This document shows, piece after piece, positions 23,901 through 33,600 of a stretch of 64,000 nucleotides of DNA (position 1 is its first letter; each line of letters starts with the position of its first letter). Under the pieces are notes generated by a model. That model did not search any database and was not told where the DNA came from. It saw only the letters and a program-made list of their open reading frames with translations. Origin of the DNA: Tigriopus japonicus (Eukaryota > Arthropoda > Copepoda > Harpacticoida > Harpacticidae); assembly GCA_010645155.1 (NCBI GenBank), contig JAAGOF010000185.1, forward strand, positions 912,111 through 976,110. The letters run 5' to 3'. The translations under genes were made by a program, and so were the position numbers.

Positions 23901-25126
23901 CCACAGCTTTGTCCGGCCGAGACGAGATGAAGCTTGCCCTGTCCAATGCCATTTTGATGACGGGCGACAAAACGACCTCTGCGGGCATTTCCTCATCCTT
24001 GGACGATCGGGAAGACAGTAACAGCAGTGCTAGTCTCAATGACGACCAAGATAGCTATCATGAGACCACACTCCACCAACTCAGCCATCTTCTGCCTCAG
24101 CAAAAGATAAAGGCCTTAGCCGCCAGTGGAGCGAAAAGTGATACTCAGCATCAACGGCACCCACAGTCAAACCCTACTCAGTCTCAACATGTGCAACAGC
24201 CACATCATTCCCAGCGGCATCAAACCAACCCTAGGCCTATGCGTAGCTCCAGTTTTGACATGGTCCAAAGTGCACCACCGACGATTGGAAGTGCTCAAGG
24301 TCGTGGATCCGCGGCTCAAGGGCTTCAGCCTCAGCTGGTGGCGCTTTCACCCCCTACACCATTTGCTGATGATTCCTTTGTTTCAAATGGAGGAAAAGAT
24401 CATTCGTCTTGCTTTAGGAGCCACAATAATAAGTGTACCTCTCGAGTCCAAGGCGAAAAAGCTCAACACCCCAAACATTTCACCATGAAAAAGCCCTCGC
24501 TAGCATCGTCAGACAGCCTTAGAACCACCCGACAATGCCGCACGATGCCTCGCAAGGTAGCCAAAGATGGCAGTCGAGTATTGCCCCCACCTCCGCAATA
24601 CAAGGGTGTGCACTTTGCCCCCAATGTGAGAAATAACGAAGATAAATCCTCTCCCAATTTTGTCATTCCCACTGAAGGTCTTCCGACGCGGCCGGCTCGA
24701 GGACAGCCGTCCGACCATATGGTGATCATTTCGTCCTCGTCGGAAACCGTTCCAATCGTGGTGAGGAGCAAAAATGGTCCCCCGACGATGCTCAAGCCTT
24801 TCCAAACTAGTTCATCCATGACGTTCACTAGTATTAAAGATGAGAATGAGCCCATTCGAGAAGTCGAGGCCAAAGCGGGAGGAGATCCGTCAGTCGTTTC
24901 GGAAGCTAATAAAGAATCGCCAACGGCCGTGACTGGGAAACCCGCTCCACTCAAGACCCAAGGAGGCAATGTGCAATCCTCAAATCCTTGTACGGCTCTG
25001 CCAGCTCCTAAACTGGGCGTGAATGGACCTACCAGTGACCAGAGCCCAAGCTCTCGCGGAAGTGAACATAATTTCAATGAGAATGACCTTCTGAGCAAGA
25101 ACTCTTCGATGGCGTCGTCTTCGTAG
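5567..25126 (+). CDS. kek: Kekkon-like LRR-Ig transmembrane receptor (7 exons)
   Basis: Exons are 5567-5946, 8622-8924, 11582-11828, 13981-14247, 16637-16897, 18131-18199 (tentative) and 23525-25126. All introns are GT-AG with matching phases (2,2,0,0,0,0), giving about 1042 residues. Domain order: hydrophobic leader (about 28-48), LRR N-cap with Cys 50, 54, 56 and 67, about six LRRs, LRR C-cap starting at WHCDC (237-241), an Ig domain ending in DNGTFACIAEN, a transmembrane helix (about 410-434), a basic stop-transfer stretch, then a long low-complexity tail. This order is diagnostic of the kekkon family, neuronal and epithelial cell-surface proteins; Drosophila Kek1 restrains EGF receptor signalling. 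Which kekkon this is cannot be told. ATG 5567 is chosen because it gives a full signal peptide; ATG 5672 would leave a very short one. The last residues (MASSS) show no obvious PDZ-binding motif. Family assignment is firm; the exact start and exon 6 are less so. Confidence 0.9.
6618..6874. mobile_element. MITE with 15-bp TIRs and perfect 8-bp target duplication
   Basis: The ends are CATAGGCGTAGGAGG and its exact reverse complement CCTCCTACGCCTATG. CATTCATT flanks both sides (6610-6617 and 6875-6882). An 8-bp duplication points to the hAT superfamily. A GC-rich hairpin (CAGGGGGGGCA, loop AC, then the complement) lies just inside the left end. No coding capacity. It sits in intron 1 of kek. Confidence 0.88.
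8622..8924 (+). CDS. kek: kek exon 2: central leucine-rich repeats
   Basis: The acceptor is TTGTTCCAG and the donor CCG|GTAAGC, with phase 2 at both ends. The exon carries about four LRRs: LIELDLSHNGLSSVP, LMRLSLKGNQIREIP, LNSLDLGECGLEFLG and LEYLRLENNRLRSM. The joined split codons restore Arg on both sides. The reading frame continues upstream into the intron for a short way, which is chance. Confidence 0.9.
9321..9350. repeat. (CTGA)n / (CTAA)n microsatellite
   Basis: A tetranucleotide tract with two CTAA variants, in kek intron 2. Confidence 0.9.
11582..11828 (+). CDS. kek: kek exon 3: last LRR, LRR C-cap, start of Ig
   Basis: The acceptor is TTACTTTCAG and the donor AAG|GTAAGG. The exon starts in phase 2 and ends in phase 0. 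It reads DLTLHGNRWHCDCQ, then the C-cap (Cys 239, Cys 241, and the cysteines of EPKCHSPP and FACIPEV). It ends with MYLEVIEGKNMSLVCSVK, which supplies the first Ig cysteine. The C-cap running straight into the Ig domain is typical of kekkon proteins. Confidence 0.9.
13981..14247 (+). CDS. kek: kek exon 4: Ig domain body
   Basis: The acceptor is CGTTTCTAG and the donor CCGCAG|GTTAGT; both ends are phase 0, giving 89 codons. It holds the Ig tryptophan (QVVWRYRD) and the second Ig cysteine in TTTDDNGTFACIAENKAG, the usual D-x-G-x-F-x-C motif. It then continues into the last strand FTLHVVV and a proline-rich juxtamembrane linker (PMPPKPPQ). Confidence 0.9.
14248..16636 (+). other. kek intron 4
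   Basis: No alternative exon stands out. It contains an AGCAACCA-type tandem run near 15295-15330. Confidence 0.8.
16637..16897 (+). CDS. kek: kek exon 5: transmembrane helix and polyQ
   Basis: The acceptor is TGTTTCAG and the donor ACACAG|GTAAGT; both ends are phase 0, giving 87 codons. It encodes an acidic juxtamembrane piece (DVVEERFN), a hydrophobic helix of about 25 residues (IIAIVIAGALIVLIAFVIV), a strongly basic stop-transfer stretch (RCKRQREKRRRKR), then 12 consecutive Gln encoded by CAA/CAG. It ends at CADSLSTQ. Confidence 0.88.
18131..18199 (+). CDS. kek: kek exon 6: candidate 23-codon cytoplasmic microexon
   Basis: A 69-nt open segment lies between a GTCAG acceptor, with a pyrimidine tract (TCTCGTTTTCTCTTCTTGG) just upstream, and a GTACGT donor. 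It reads ETPKHLEHLEPERDDEIGT then MSTR. Both ends are phase 0, so it joins exons 5 and 7 in frame and could also be skipped without changing the frame. It is inferred from phase, splice signals and its charged composition; no homology was recognised. Confidence 0.5.
20802..20814. other. Assembly gap (13 Ns)
   Basis: Thirteen undetermined bases lie within kek intron 6. They do not affect any exon called here. Confidence 0.99.
21390..21419. repeat. (GCTGCC)5 microsatellite
   Basis: Five perfect hexamer units in kek intron 6. The poly-Ala frames around it are artefacts. Confidence 0.95.
23525..25126 (+). CDS. kek: kek exon 7: long low-complexity cytoplasmic tail and stop
   Basis: The acceptor is TTGTCTTTTCAG, phase 0, followed by 533 codons to TAG 25124-25126. 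The start reads MTASITSGNVHISNNN. The exon is rich in Asn, His, Gln, Ser and Thr (for example HHHQHHNNHPHH and six consecutive Gln). Later segments look more constrained, such as the basic stretch around TTRQCRTMPRKVAKDGSRV, VLPPPPQYKGVHFAPNVRN, and MVIISSSSETVPIVVRSKNG. It may serve as a disordered docking region. No catalytic domain is visible. Confidence 0.88.
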   Translation: MTASITSGNVHISNNNTNGGPSSVVSANNHHHQHHNNHPHHLYHNDYQQQQQQSHLTTPSKSNSQTSFTDLTSDKKTSTATKIDTSSSPMGSSSFGNTNNGNGLNNTQLLTQGLSSTTTASAAAAATALSGRDEMKLALSNAILMTGDKTTSAGISSSLDDREDSNSSASLNDDQDSYHETTLHQLSHLLPQQKIKALAASGAKSDTQHQRHPQSNPTQSQHVQQPHHSQRHQTNPRPMRSSSFDMVQSAPPTIGSAQGRGSAAQGLQPQLVALSPPTPFADDSFVSNGGKDHSSCFRSHNNKCTSRVQGEKAQHPKHFTMKKPSLASSDSLRTTRQCRTMPRKVAKDGSRVLPPPPQYKGVHFAPNVRNNEDKSSPNFVIPTEGLPTRPARGQPSDHMVIISSSSETVPIVVRSKNGPPTMLKPFQTSSSMTFTSIKDENEPIREVEAKAGGDPSVVSEANKESPTAVTGKPAPLKTQGGNVQSSNPCTALPAPKLGVNGPTSDQSPSSRGSEHNFNENDLLSKNSSMASSS

Positions 25127-25237
25127 TCGTCGAGGACGTGGTCTGGCACGGTTTGAGCAAGCCTTTATCTCTAAGGGGTGGAGGGCATGTATGGAATGGA
25201 GAACGCCAAGTCAAGTCGTTTCGTGTGGGAAACGACT
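25091..25237 (+). repeat. 147-bp duplicated segment, original copy (kek stop region)
   Basis: It spans the last 36 nt of the kek coding sequence, including the stop, and 111 nt of the 3' UTR. It is repeated at 28026-28172 in the same orientation with two mismatches. Homology ends abruptly at both sides. Confidence 0.95.
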
Positions 25238-25900
25238 TTTTAGACCGACCCCAGCCAAAACTTCCCCCTCTGGTCTCACAGACTAAACTGGTCCAGCTTT
25301 ATGGGGATGATTTGAACGGAGTGGCCAATATCAGAGACGATGTCTGGGACGACTTACGTCCGCATCTTTTCTGCTTTTTTTTGAACAAGCAGATCCGAGA
25401 AGATCTTGGCGACCGAATTTAGCTTCAGTGGGCGCCCACATCCGCATTGAGTTCAAGCCTAATTCCCATCGCTTGGACTTGAATACTAATGGCAACAAGA
25501 GATACTAAGATTTGGGCGGGGGTGCAACCGTCTGGACGGCGATCCCCAATCGATAATGAAGAAGGAAGCCCCCCAGATGAGCTGTTGCTGTCAGTTTTGT
25601 TTGCTGATCTTTTAGATCGGAATTGTTCTGAAGAGGATTCTGACTCGTGGGCCAAAGCTAGGCAAAGGGCGAAAAGGTGGGGAGCCCAAAAAGGTTCGGC
25701 AGTGATTCCACGTCGAGGCGTGAAAGTGGGAACAATGAGGGAGGGAGGAAAGCTTCATCTAGAAACGGGAGGGGAGAAAAGAACAAGGCTGAAATCGATT
25801 GGTTGTTCCATTGGACCCGAGTGTCGAGCGGCTCACTCACGCACCCACTGCCTCCTTACCTCCCAACCAGTGTGAGGAATAAAAACCAAGCAAGGGGAGC
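25127..25900 (+). other. Probable 3' UTR of kek
   Basis: This non-coding stretch follows the kek stop codon. The first canonical AATAAA I find downstream on the + strand is at 25878-25883, a plausible polyadenylation signal about 750 nt after the stop. Open frames here (for example 25489-25875) lack splice or family support. Its first 111 nt recur near 28.1 kb. Confidence 0.45.
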
Positions 25901-25987
25901 AAAGTATCATTGTCATGATCTTCTTCCAATTCCTCGTTCGTCCCTTCGCCCCTGGAGGCCCTGAACTTGATGAAACAAGACAAGCAA

Positions 25988-26014
25988 GAACGAACGAACG
26001 AACGAACGAATGAA
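25988..26014. repeat. (GAAC)n microsatellite
   Basis: About six tetranucleotide units, just after the candidate kek polyadenylation signal. Confidence 0.9.
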
Positions 26015-28025
26015 AGTGGGCGAGGACGGGGAGTTTCAAGGGAGGACGACGATGGGACTGAAGAAGAATCCCAGCCTTACTTTGACGACGCTTTGTTCAG
26101 AAAGCAATTCCAGAAAATGAGCGATTGTGTTTACTTAATCCAACTCCCCTCGTTTGAATATGGATGTGTTCTTTCTTCCACACGATCTCGATAAAACGGG
26201 AAGAGAGCACCACCCACTATTCCGATCATTGTAGTGAAGCACCTACGCACGCACACAACACAAGACAATGATGGCAAGTGGGTTTTAAACCCTTGGGACG
26301 TTGACAAGAACAAAAAGTTGGGACTGAACTTCATACCCACTGCACAATGAAAGATGGCTTCCGGTCCGAGCTTTTCATAGTGTCGACCATCCGGTCCCAA
26401 CAGAAAAGTAGAAGTACTCTAGTAGTGGTAGTGGTAGAAGTAGTAGTAGAAGTAGAAGAGATGGTGTTTGGTCTGGGCTCATAAAAGCGAAACACAAAAA
26501 CAGCTTCAACGAAAAAAAACTCCGTCTGTCTCTTTATGGGACGTTTTCGCCTTGAAGGACAAAAGGAGACAGACCCCAAAATGGGCGTTTTTTATTGCCC
26601 TGACCAACTGTGGAAAACATATTTCCGCGACTTGAGGATTACAGAGCTGTAATAATGCAGCACTACTCGGGCCACTCAAAAACAAACTCAAACAGACATT
26701 GCTCCAAAGCCAGGATCGGCCCTTGTGGCCCAGTGGGATTTTAAATAGTGGAAATTGTGAAAAAGTGGAAACAGACATGACAAATGGCGGCTACCTTTCA
26801 AATCGTCCGCATTGTGTTAATGGTAGTCAAATGGATTGACTGTTGTGCTCTAATAATTCATTTTAACTCTAAAAATGACTGCGATGATGAGACACGCCTA
26901 ATATGAACACACGAATGATATTGATATTCTAACTTTGGATTCGTTTAGCGAGTGATACGTATCAATTATTACATTTGAAAACGATATTAAAAAGAATCTG
27001 CCTTGTACTGATCTTGATTTCGATGCCATCAACAAATAAACTTATTCGAGGTTATCACCTATTTCACCGAAAGAACCATCCATACTTCATAAGTTTACAA
27101 TTTTTGTTAGCAAGTGCCAAAAACAGTGAAAAAAGCGACCTCTAGATGCATCTATCAGATTTTTTGAGTGCAGGTGCAGAGAAATTCCTGAAAACAACTT
27201 TTTACTTTGCAAAGCTTGAACGCCTCTCGTACAACCCCAGTGATTTAAAATAGGCGGTAGTCACCTTCAAGTTGTTAATTAGTAGTATATAAAGATACAG
27301 CCTTAAAATGTAAGGATGTCATAATTTTTGCCTCATTCTGAAGCTATTTCAGATTTAAAATGTCAACCTCAGTTTCAAAAATAGTCACTCTCTACATATG
27401 AGGAAAGAGAAAAAGGGAAAAGGAGAAGGCGACCAAATCAGAGTGATCAACCGGGTCACCAGATAGTTGTGCAATACATTTTACAATGGAATTACCAAAA
27501 TCTTCAATTTTTGTCCAAAATTACCAAAATGGAGGAAATTTTACAAAAAATGCGGAAAAATTGCTTGTTCCGCTAATTTATTCTGGAAAATACTCGTTTA
27601 TTGATCAAAATCCAAGTTAGGAAGCAAACCGACATTGTATGTTGTACTTGCAACAACAAATGTTTTGTTTATTTTTGGGTCAATCAGATACATGTAAATA
27701 ATAATTTACCATATAATCACTAAATTTGGCGATTTTTTCCAAAAATACAAAATTGGGAAACTTTAAAAATCTTGGGAAATTGCTTGTTCCATAGATGCTT
27801 GTTCCCTTCAGAAAGATGTGGAAAAAGATGTCAAAATCAAAGTATGTTAAGACGCAGAGAGAATTTGTTACAGTTGCAACAATGTGAAATTTATTCATCA
27901 GCAATTCCAAGGTATGAAGTAAGACTTACAAATGATGGGAGTTTAGGAAAATTTCAATTTCTTCTGCACTTAATGAGACAAGTGCTAGTAAAATTACCAA
28001 AAAAAAATCCGATTTCATTACATTA

Positions 28026-28172
28026 CTGAGCAAGAACTCTTCGATGGTGTCGTCTTCGTAGTCGTCGAGGACGTGGTCTGGCACGGTTTGAGCAAGCCTT
28101 TATCTCAAAGGGGTGGAGGGCATGTATGGAATGGAGAACGCCAAGTCAAGTCGTTTCGTGTGGGAAACGACT
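28026..28172 (+). repeat. 147-bp duplicated segment, downstream copy
   Basis: It matches 25091-25237 at 145 of 147 positions. The differences are C to T within the penultimate codons and T to A in the 3' UTR part. It sits in AT-rich DNA with recurring ATTACCAAAA motifs, so it is probably a captured or ectopically copied gene fragment rather than an exon. Confidence 0.95.
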
Positions 28173-30949
28173 ATGCCAAAAATAAATCAAAAAAAACACT
28201 AATTACCAAAAATACTACATTTTTTAGCACAATTTTTTACCAAAACTTGGACGCCTTGGTGATCAATTTCAGACCTTCAAAAATAAGATGGGGAAGCTTT
28301 CAGACTTATTGATTTTTGAACACTATTGTGAAAAACAGAAGCAATTTTGTCGTTTTACAAGTACACAGCTTTTTAAATTAGAAAAAATGGCTACAGCGAG
28401 AAATGAAAAAGAAACGCAAATTACTTCAAAAATTGCCATAAAAAGTAAAATACAACATATGTAATGCTATGTACAAAATTGTTTCTTTGCTGCTATGTAA
28501 AAAAACTACATGGATTGGGTCTCTATATAATGGCATGCTCTCCACGTCTTGAACTGCGAGACTCTATACGAAACAAATGATTACTCATAAAACAACGAGT
28601 TCAGAGTATTAGGTATTTTCAGATCAAATCTTGCGGAAATTCCTGGACATGTGATATTGTGACTCTCCGTCAATTAACTAATCATCCCCTGCATTCTTTG
28701 AAGGAAAATGCCCTTACTTTGATATCACATTTGATGTTTTGATAACGAGGAACTATTTGATTATAGTAACCAAAATGAGAGACAAAACCATAATGCAATC
28801 TCAAAACACATAAAACACCAAGCTCAACTGAACGTGGAACGCCGGGGCCCGCAAGAGGCGGTTCTCAATATCATCCTCGCTCATGTTCCAGTATTCGTAA
28901 AGTTTGTAGGTAATCTATTGATCTTGACCTGACTGAATGGATGGAATCAACTGGAAACATACGAGGGGCAATGCATTCTCACAAAACAGCCCAGGAAGGC
29001 AGGAAGGAAGGAAGGAAAAGGAAGAAGAGCTTTGAGCGTCACGAAATGCATTGGCCTCCTCTCTTTGCAGCAATTCGGAACATATTGCTTTATTATGTAA
29101 GTAGATGTGAATGGAGGGACCTCTCATGTCCAACGGCGAAAAACTCTAGATTCGTCTCCCTCTCTCCTTCTGTCTCCCATACACGTACATGTACTACCAA
29201 GTCCATGGAGTGAAGATGATGATGGTCGTTTCGCATTGAGAATCCGAGTGATTGCTGCCAGAATGGTGGCTTGACGGAACAATCTCGCTCGGCCGTGTTG
29301 AAACTGGAGCAAAAAGCCTGATGCTCCTCGTCGGAACTCGGGGAACCTCTTTTGCTAGCTTTGATGCTGATGAAGATAGAACAAAAAAGGACCTTTCGAG
29401 TTTGAACGAAGTGCATTGCATGTCAAGCCAACTCCCAATTGCAATAAAACCTCACATCCAGTGTTAGTAGTGAGCACTAATAGCATCACAATGCGATTTG
29501 ACGAGCGATGAAATCTGATCCGAAACTTGCTCCCTCCCTGAATACATATATAGTGCAACACTCTAGGGACTTCTGAACAACCGTTCACAAAGCATTCTTT
29601 ATAACAAAGACTGAGTCAAAACTTTTGTTCTGACCCTTTCTATTCTATAAGCTGTATGTAGTTACCGACAAATATTACCTACAACAGCAAGCTAACATCA
29701 AACCCTGCCAAGTCTTCAAATCTGTTTGTTGGTTGCTATCACGAGTCCATGTAAATGTTGTTTCGTAGTTCATCATGACTGTGGTTAGGTTGACAAGATT
29801 GAAGACAAATGGTCTAGCACTTCGTTAGGTCGTGTTTCTGAAAATTCAGCCTTGATCCCAATATCAAATTCCAGGAACAGATGGTGTGCTTATGTATCCG
29901 GCTTCAATGGTAAGCCTTATGTGGTCGTGTACATATTTGTTCTGAATTCTGTTCTCCACTCACTTCACCCCCTGCTGGTGCTGTTCCTTTTCCTCCGACA
30001 CGTGTCCGAGCTTTTCTTGAGTCAATCAAGCGAATGCACACTCCTTAATTGATCTTGCTAAGGAAAAGGCACCCATGGGATGAAACTTTGAGGACCATCT
30101 CAATCGAGTGTATGCAATCCGAGAAGGAGGGGGAATCCAGTCGGCTTCGTTATCCAAGTTGGCTCCTCAGAAATGCTAAAAGAGTTTCGGTGGAATGTTA
30201 TAGACATTTCACATAAAACAAAATATGTCACATAGTATGTATATGTTTCAACCCTCTAAGTTCGACGCCACCAAGTAATTCCGGATCAAGGCCAGGCACG
30301 TTTCATTTCAAGCCTGGTTCTGAATTTGTAACCGAGACAAGCAACATGATACAGGTAAATAAAGGGACTTCCATTCTAGTTATATTATCTTTTTTCATCT
30401 CCTTTGAGATATTTGAATCTTAGATACAAGTACTTTGGGGCTGTAAATTTTCGTTCAGAACGTTCAAGTCAAAGCCATACTATTGAAGCTTGGCTTGGCT
30501 TACTTTATCATCCTTTTGAGAAACAACAAATTGACCTGCATTCAACAGGACTTGGAATCCTTGAAACAGACGAACCTAGCTATCCTGCACATTGTTGCTC
30601 ATTACAAAGTGAACAATGTCAGTAATTTATTTCTTCATAGATATTGCAGATTATTTATACCCCGTTATCCCAATTGTAATTGACCGAATACCCTGACCAA
30701 CAAAACCACCATATTTTGATGAAAATACACCTTCCGCTAGCTCCTGACGCCGGTAATTTTAGGCAAATGTAATACATGTCAATAAAATTGGACCTCGCGA
30801 AAAAAGAGTTAGGTGACGAAACGTTAGTCTAAAAATTTCCACATAGTGGACATAGTGGGGAAGAGGGTAGGAAAAGCAGGCCATGACTGCAGTAACGTTG
30901 TTGATGAGACTGCACTGGCATTGATATTCAGGATAATCGATTGGAGGTT

Positions 30950-31725
30950 TTGGTAGTCACAGATCAAGATGCTTTTGAGGCCGTCAAGAGCTTAAAGCTC
31001 TCGAGTTCTCCTCACCCGATGGTGTGACATCTCAGTTTCTAATGAAATGCTCAGAGACTCTTGCCCCTGTCTTTTGTTACTTGATGTGACAAAATCTTGG
31101 ACCAGGGCAAGTTCCCTCTTCTTTAAAAGTAGCCCATTTTGTTCCAATTTTGAAAGACGGAGATTAGCCGCTCCCAAGTAATAAAGGGCCCATTTCTCTG
31201 ACTTCCACCATTGCAAAGGTCTTTGAGAAGATCATGCAGTCCAAGCTTGTTGAGTATTTGGAAGTCCATGATTTAATTCCTTCCGAACAGCATGGGTTTC
31301 AAGCCCATTTTAGTGCAATTACCCAATTGGTTGACCATATTGAGCAAATCATTGAGGGGCTTGAAAGTCACGAGTCAGTTGATATAGTGTATCTTGACTT
31401 TGCCAAGACCTTTGATAAGGTAGATCTTAGAGTTTGGGATCCAGGGTAAGGTCCTAAATTGGATTGGTAGTTTCATGAGTGATAGAAAGCAAAAAGTCAA
31501 GGTTGACGGATCATTTAGTGGCATGTATGATGTCAAGTCAGGTGTTTCGCAAGGTTCAATTTTAGGTCCGCTCTTGTTTATTCTCTTTATTGCTCCTCTC
31601 CAGAAATTTAGAACAAAAGCCAGTATTTCTTCACATGCTGATGACACAAAATTAATTTGTGAAGAGCATGATCAGGACTCAAAAAAGTCTGCACGGTCCG
31701 CCATAAACTTGATTCCGCTATGAGT
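30950..31725 (+). pseudogene. Non-LTR retrotransposon reverse transcriptase, N-terminal and palm part, degenerate
   Basis: Translated pieces match the order of a CR1/Jockey-type reverse transcriptase: SSPDGVTSQFLMKCSETLAP, GPISLTSTIAKVFEKIMQSK, IPSEQHGFQAHFSAITQLVD, VDIVYLDFAKTFDKVD, then after a shift and small deletion VLNWIGSFMSDRKQKVKVDG, GVSQGSILGPLLFILF and SSHADDTKLI. The catalytic Y/FADD box has become HADD. Two in-frame stops lie in the first part, plus a frameshift and a loss of about ten codons after FDKVD. It is dead and 5'-truncated. It continues at about 33.2 kb. Confidence 0.85.
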
Positions 31726-31983
31726 TAGATTTTAAGTGGGAAGTGTAGAAAATAGAATTATAAAAGCTATTATGTAAACAAAAGTTACTTTAAAGTGTCA
31801 GCTGAAAAATAATTTTTAATCCTATCACTTGACTCAACCGGTCTAGGCCGGTTCAAAGTAAGGGCCTTAAACTGCTTAGAGGCCGACCTCTGGTGAACTC
31901 GAGGTCAATTCTATTCAAAAATAAGTTTCAATAATTTAAAGGGCAACTATTAAGCTTTCGTATGAGCTATAGCAGGCCTTTCT

Positions 31984-33062
31984 ATGACCAAAATTGCGCT
32001 TGTGACAAGGATTTTAGTGATCTTGGTCCGTTTCAGCATGGAGCCTAAAATGTCTAATGGCAACAAGGCAAAAGTCTGGGCCAGCCGCGAAGTCATTAAG
32101 ACCATGCACGACTCCGGAAAAATCGACTGTCACATTGCCAAGACCATTGGCTTTAATGTAAAAAGTGTCCAAAAGGTCATCAGGACTCTCAAGGCCAATG
32201 TCTGCTTGACCGAATGCACCATGGGTGAGGCGAGGCCCGTCAGCCAAGTCACCCCCACCAACATCAGGCAGGTGAAAGATATAGTCAGGGAGCAGCCTTT
32301 CTTGAACTTCAAACAGTTTTCCGATGCTTGCAACTGCTCTCAGACGTCTGCCACGAGAATTGTCAAGGCCGCTGGCTTCAAGTCTCTCCCGACTTTGGAG
32401 AGGCCCCTCTTGTCCAAGATGGCGAAGGAAAAGAAGATGGAAAGGTGCCAAAAGCTGGAGGACTGGTTTAGGGGGAATGAGAGCAAAAGGGGGAGCAAGA
32501 GTGGTTTTGTGGAGCGATGAGATGCTCTTTGTTGTGGACCAGGTGGCCAACAAGAGGAACAGGAGGGTGGTGGCTAAAAAGGCAGACGTTAACTTGCAGG
32601 CGGCCATGAAGACCAATCACCGGACATCCATAATGTTGTTTGGATTGGTTGGAAATGATGGAAAGGTTATGTTACGCCTCAGAATATGGGCCCAAGTGTA
32701 AGAGGAAGGTGGTCCTGATTCAAGACGGGGCACCCTGTCATACTGTGCATGCAGCCCAGGATCATCTCTCCAAAAACTGAGAGCCAGAGGCCTTCTGTCT
32801 CAAAAAATTATGGCCATCCTCGTCCCCCGACCCCAACTTTTTAAACCCCGTGGACTTTTAGGTGTGGTCAGTGGTTGAGGGCGTGATCAATTCCAGGCGG
32901 CACCCCAACATCCAAGTCCTAAATGCCATAATCGAAAAAAACTGGAGAACCGTCTTGGAGGTCTCCAAGGTCAGTCAAATGTGTGAAACGGTCAGGGACA
33001 GAATCGCCAAGGTCTTGGCCACAAACAGAGAGCACTTCATGTGGTTTTATAATAAAAAATAA
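31984..33062 (+). pseudogene. Tc1/mariner-superfamily transposase, frameshifted
   Basis: Translation from the ATG at 32038 gives an N-terminal helix-turn-helix domain (KVWASREVIKTMHDSGKID, then IGFNVKSVQKVIRTLKAN and a second half around CNCSQTSATRIVKAAGF). A frameshift near 32470 leads to VVLWSDEMLFVVDQVANKRN (first Asp). A second frameshift near 32690 leads to VVLIQDGAPCHTVHAAQDHL (second Asp), and then LWPSSSPDPNFLNPVDF (third Asp, about 34 residues further by my count). Stops lie at 32778-32780 and 32859-32861 in the last frame. The C-terminus is VWSVVEGVINSRRHPNIQVL and onward to FMWFYNKK. The enzyme moved DNA by cut and paste; this copy is inactive. I could not pin down its terminal inverted repeats. 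Confidence 0.85.
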
Positions 33063-33239
33063 CTTAAGATCCAACCAATTATAAAAAATATACCATTTTT
33101 TGATAATGGCACACTTTGCTCTTTCCAATTCAATTAGACCTGAATTAAACTTTTATCAGATCACTAATAAGCGAACTAGAATCCTTCAAAGCGGAATCGC
33201 GTTTAAGGCGGACCGTGTAGTTGATGACTTAAAGAAAGT

Positions 33240-33600
33240 CTTCTTTTTGGTTGCCGAGAGTTCCGCACAGGATTCACGGTTAGCCGTAGCGACCGTAGAG
33301 GTTTTACTTGTGCTTTGCGAGCACCTCCAAATCCCAAGGAATTCAGGCTAGTTCGAACAATGAAGTCCTTCTCTCTTTTTTTTTTTATCGTTCTCCTTCA
33401 TTATTCGATTTGTTGCCCATTAGTCTTCGTCGGGATTATGTAGGAGCTGATCCTCTAAAAGCATTTAAAGCAGGATTGAACAAGTTTTAATATACTATTC
33501 CTGATCAACCCACTATTCAAGGATTGTCCATATCTGCCAACAGTATCTCGTTGGTGGACCGAATTCCGTATAAATTAATATGGTTTAAATTATTATACTT
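33240..33600 (+). pseudogene. C-terminal end of the same non-LTR reverse transcriptase ORF
   Basis: Shifting frames read RRGFTCALRAPPNPKEF, then SLFDLLPISLRRDYVGADPL, KAFKAGLNKF, stop, YTIPDQPTIQGLSISANSIS. This is the usual C-terminal signature of these elements (a cysteine/proline turn, then LFN-LP-LR, FK-LDKF, PDQP). Same strand and correct order relative to 30950-31725 imply that the transposase block between them was inserted later. Confidence 0.7.

Larger units (their letters stand above)
25901..30949. other. Intergenic, AT-rich, with the kek fragment copy
   Basis: No gene is recognised. An AAGGAAGG-type tract occurs at about 28990. The stretch 27450-28320 is notably AT-rich, with repeated ATTACCAAAA motifs, and contains the 147-bp copy. 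Confidence 0.6.
30950..33600 (+). mobile_element. Nested element: mariner-type transposon inside a non-LTR retrotransposon
   Basis: Reverse transcriptase fragments on both sides of the transposase are on one strand and in N-to-C order. The simplest reading is a retrotransposon copy (5'-truncated) later hit by a DNA transposon somewhere between about 31730 and 33120. Both then decayed. The exact insertion site and its TA duplication are not resolved. Confidence 0.7.

Noticed and set aside
24463..25149. 228-codon minus-strand frame
   Set aside because: Shadow of kek exon 7, where codon bias leaves the reverse strand open. No domain or splice support.
25489..25875. 128-codon + strand frame after kek
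   Set aside because: It lies in the probable 3' UTR and has no recognisable domain.
27772..28029. 85-codon frame running up to the 147-bp copy, considered as an alternative last exon of kek
   Set aside because: It reaches the duplicated segment in a different frame and stops at 28027-28029, so it does not reuse the kek C-terminus.
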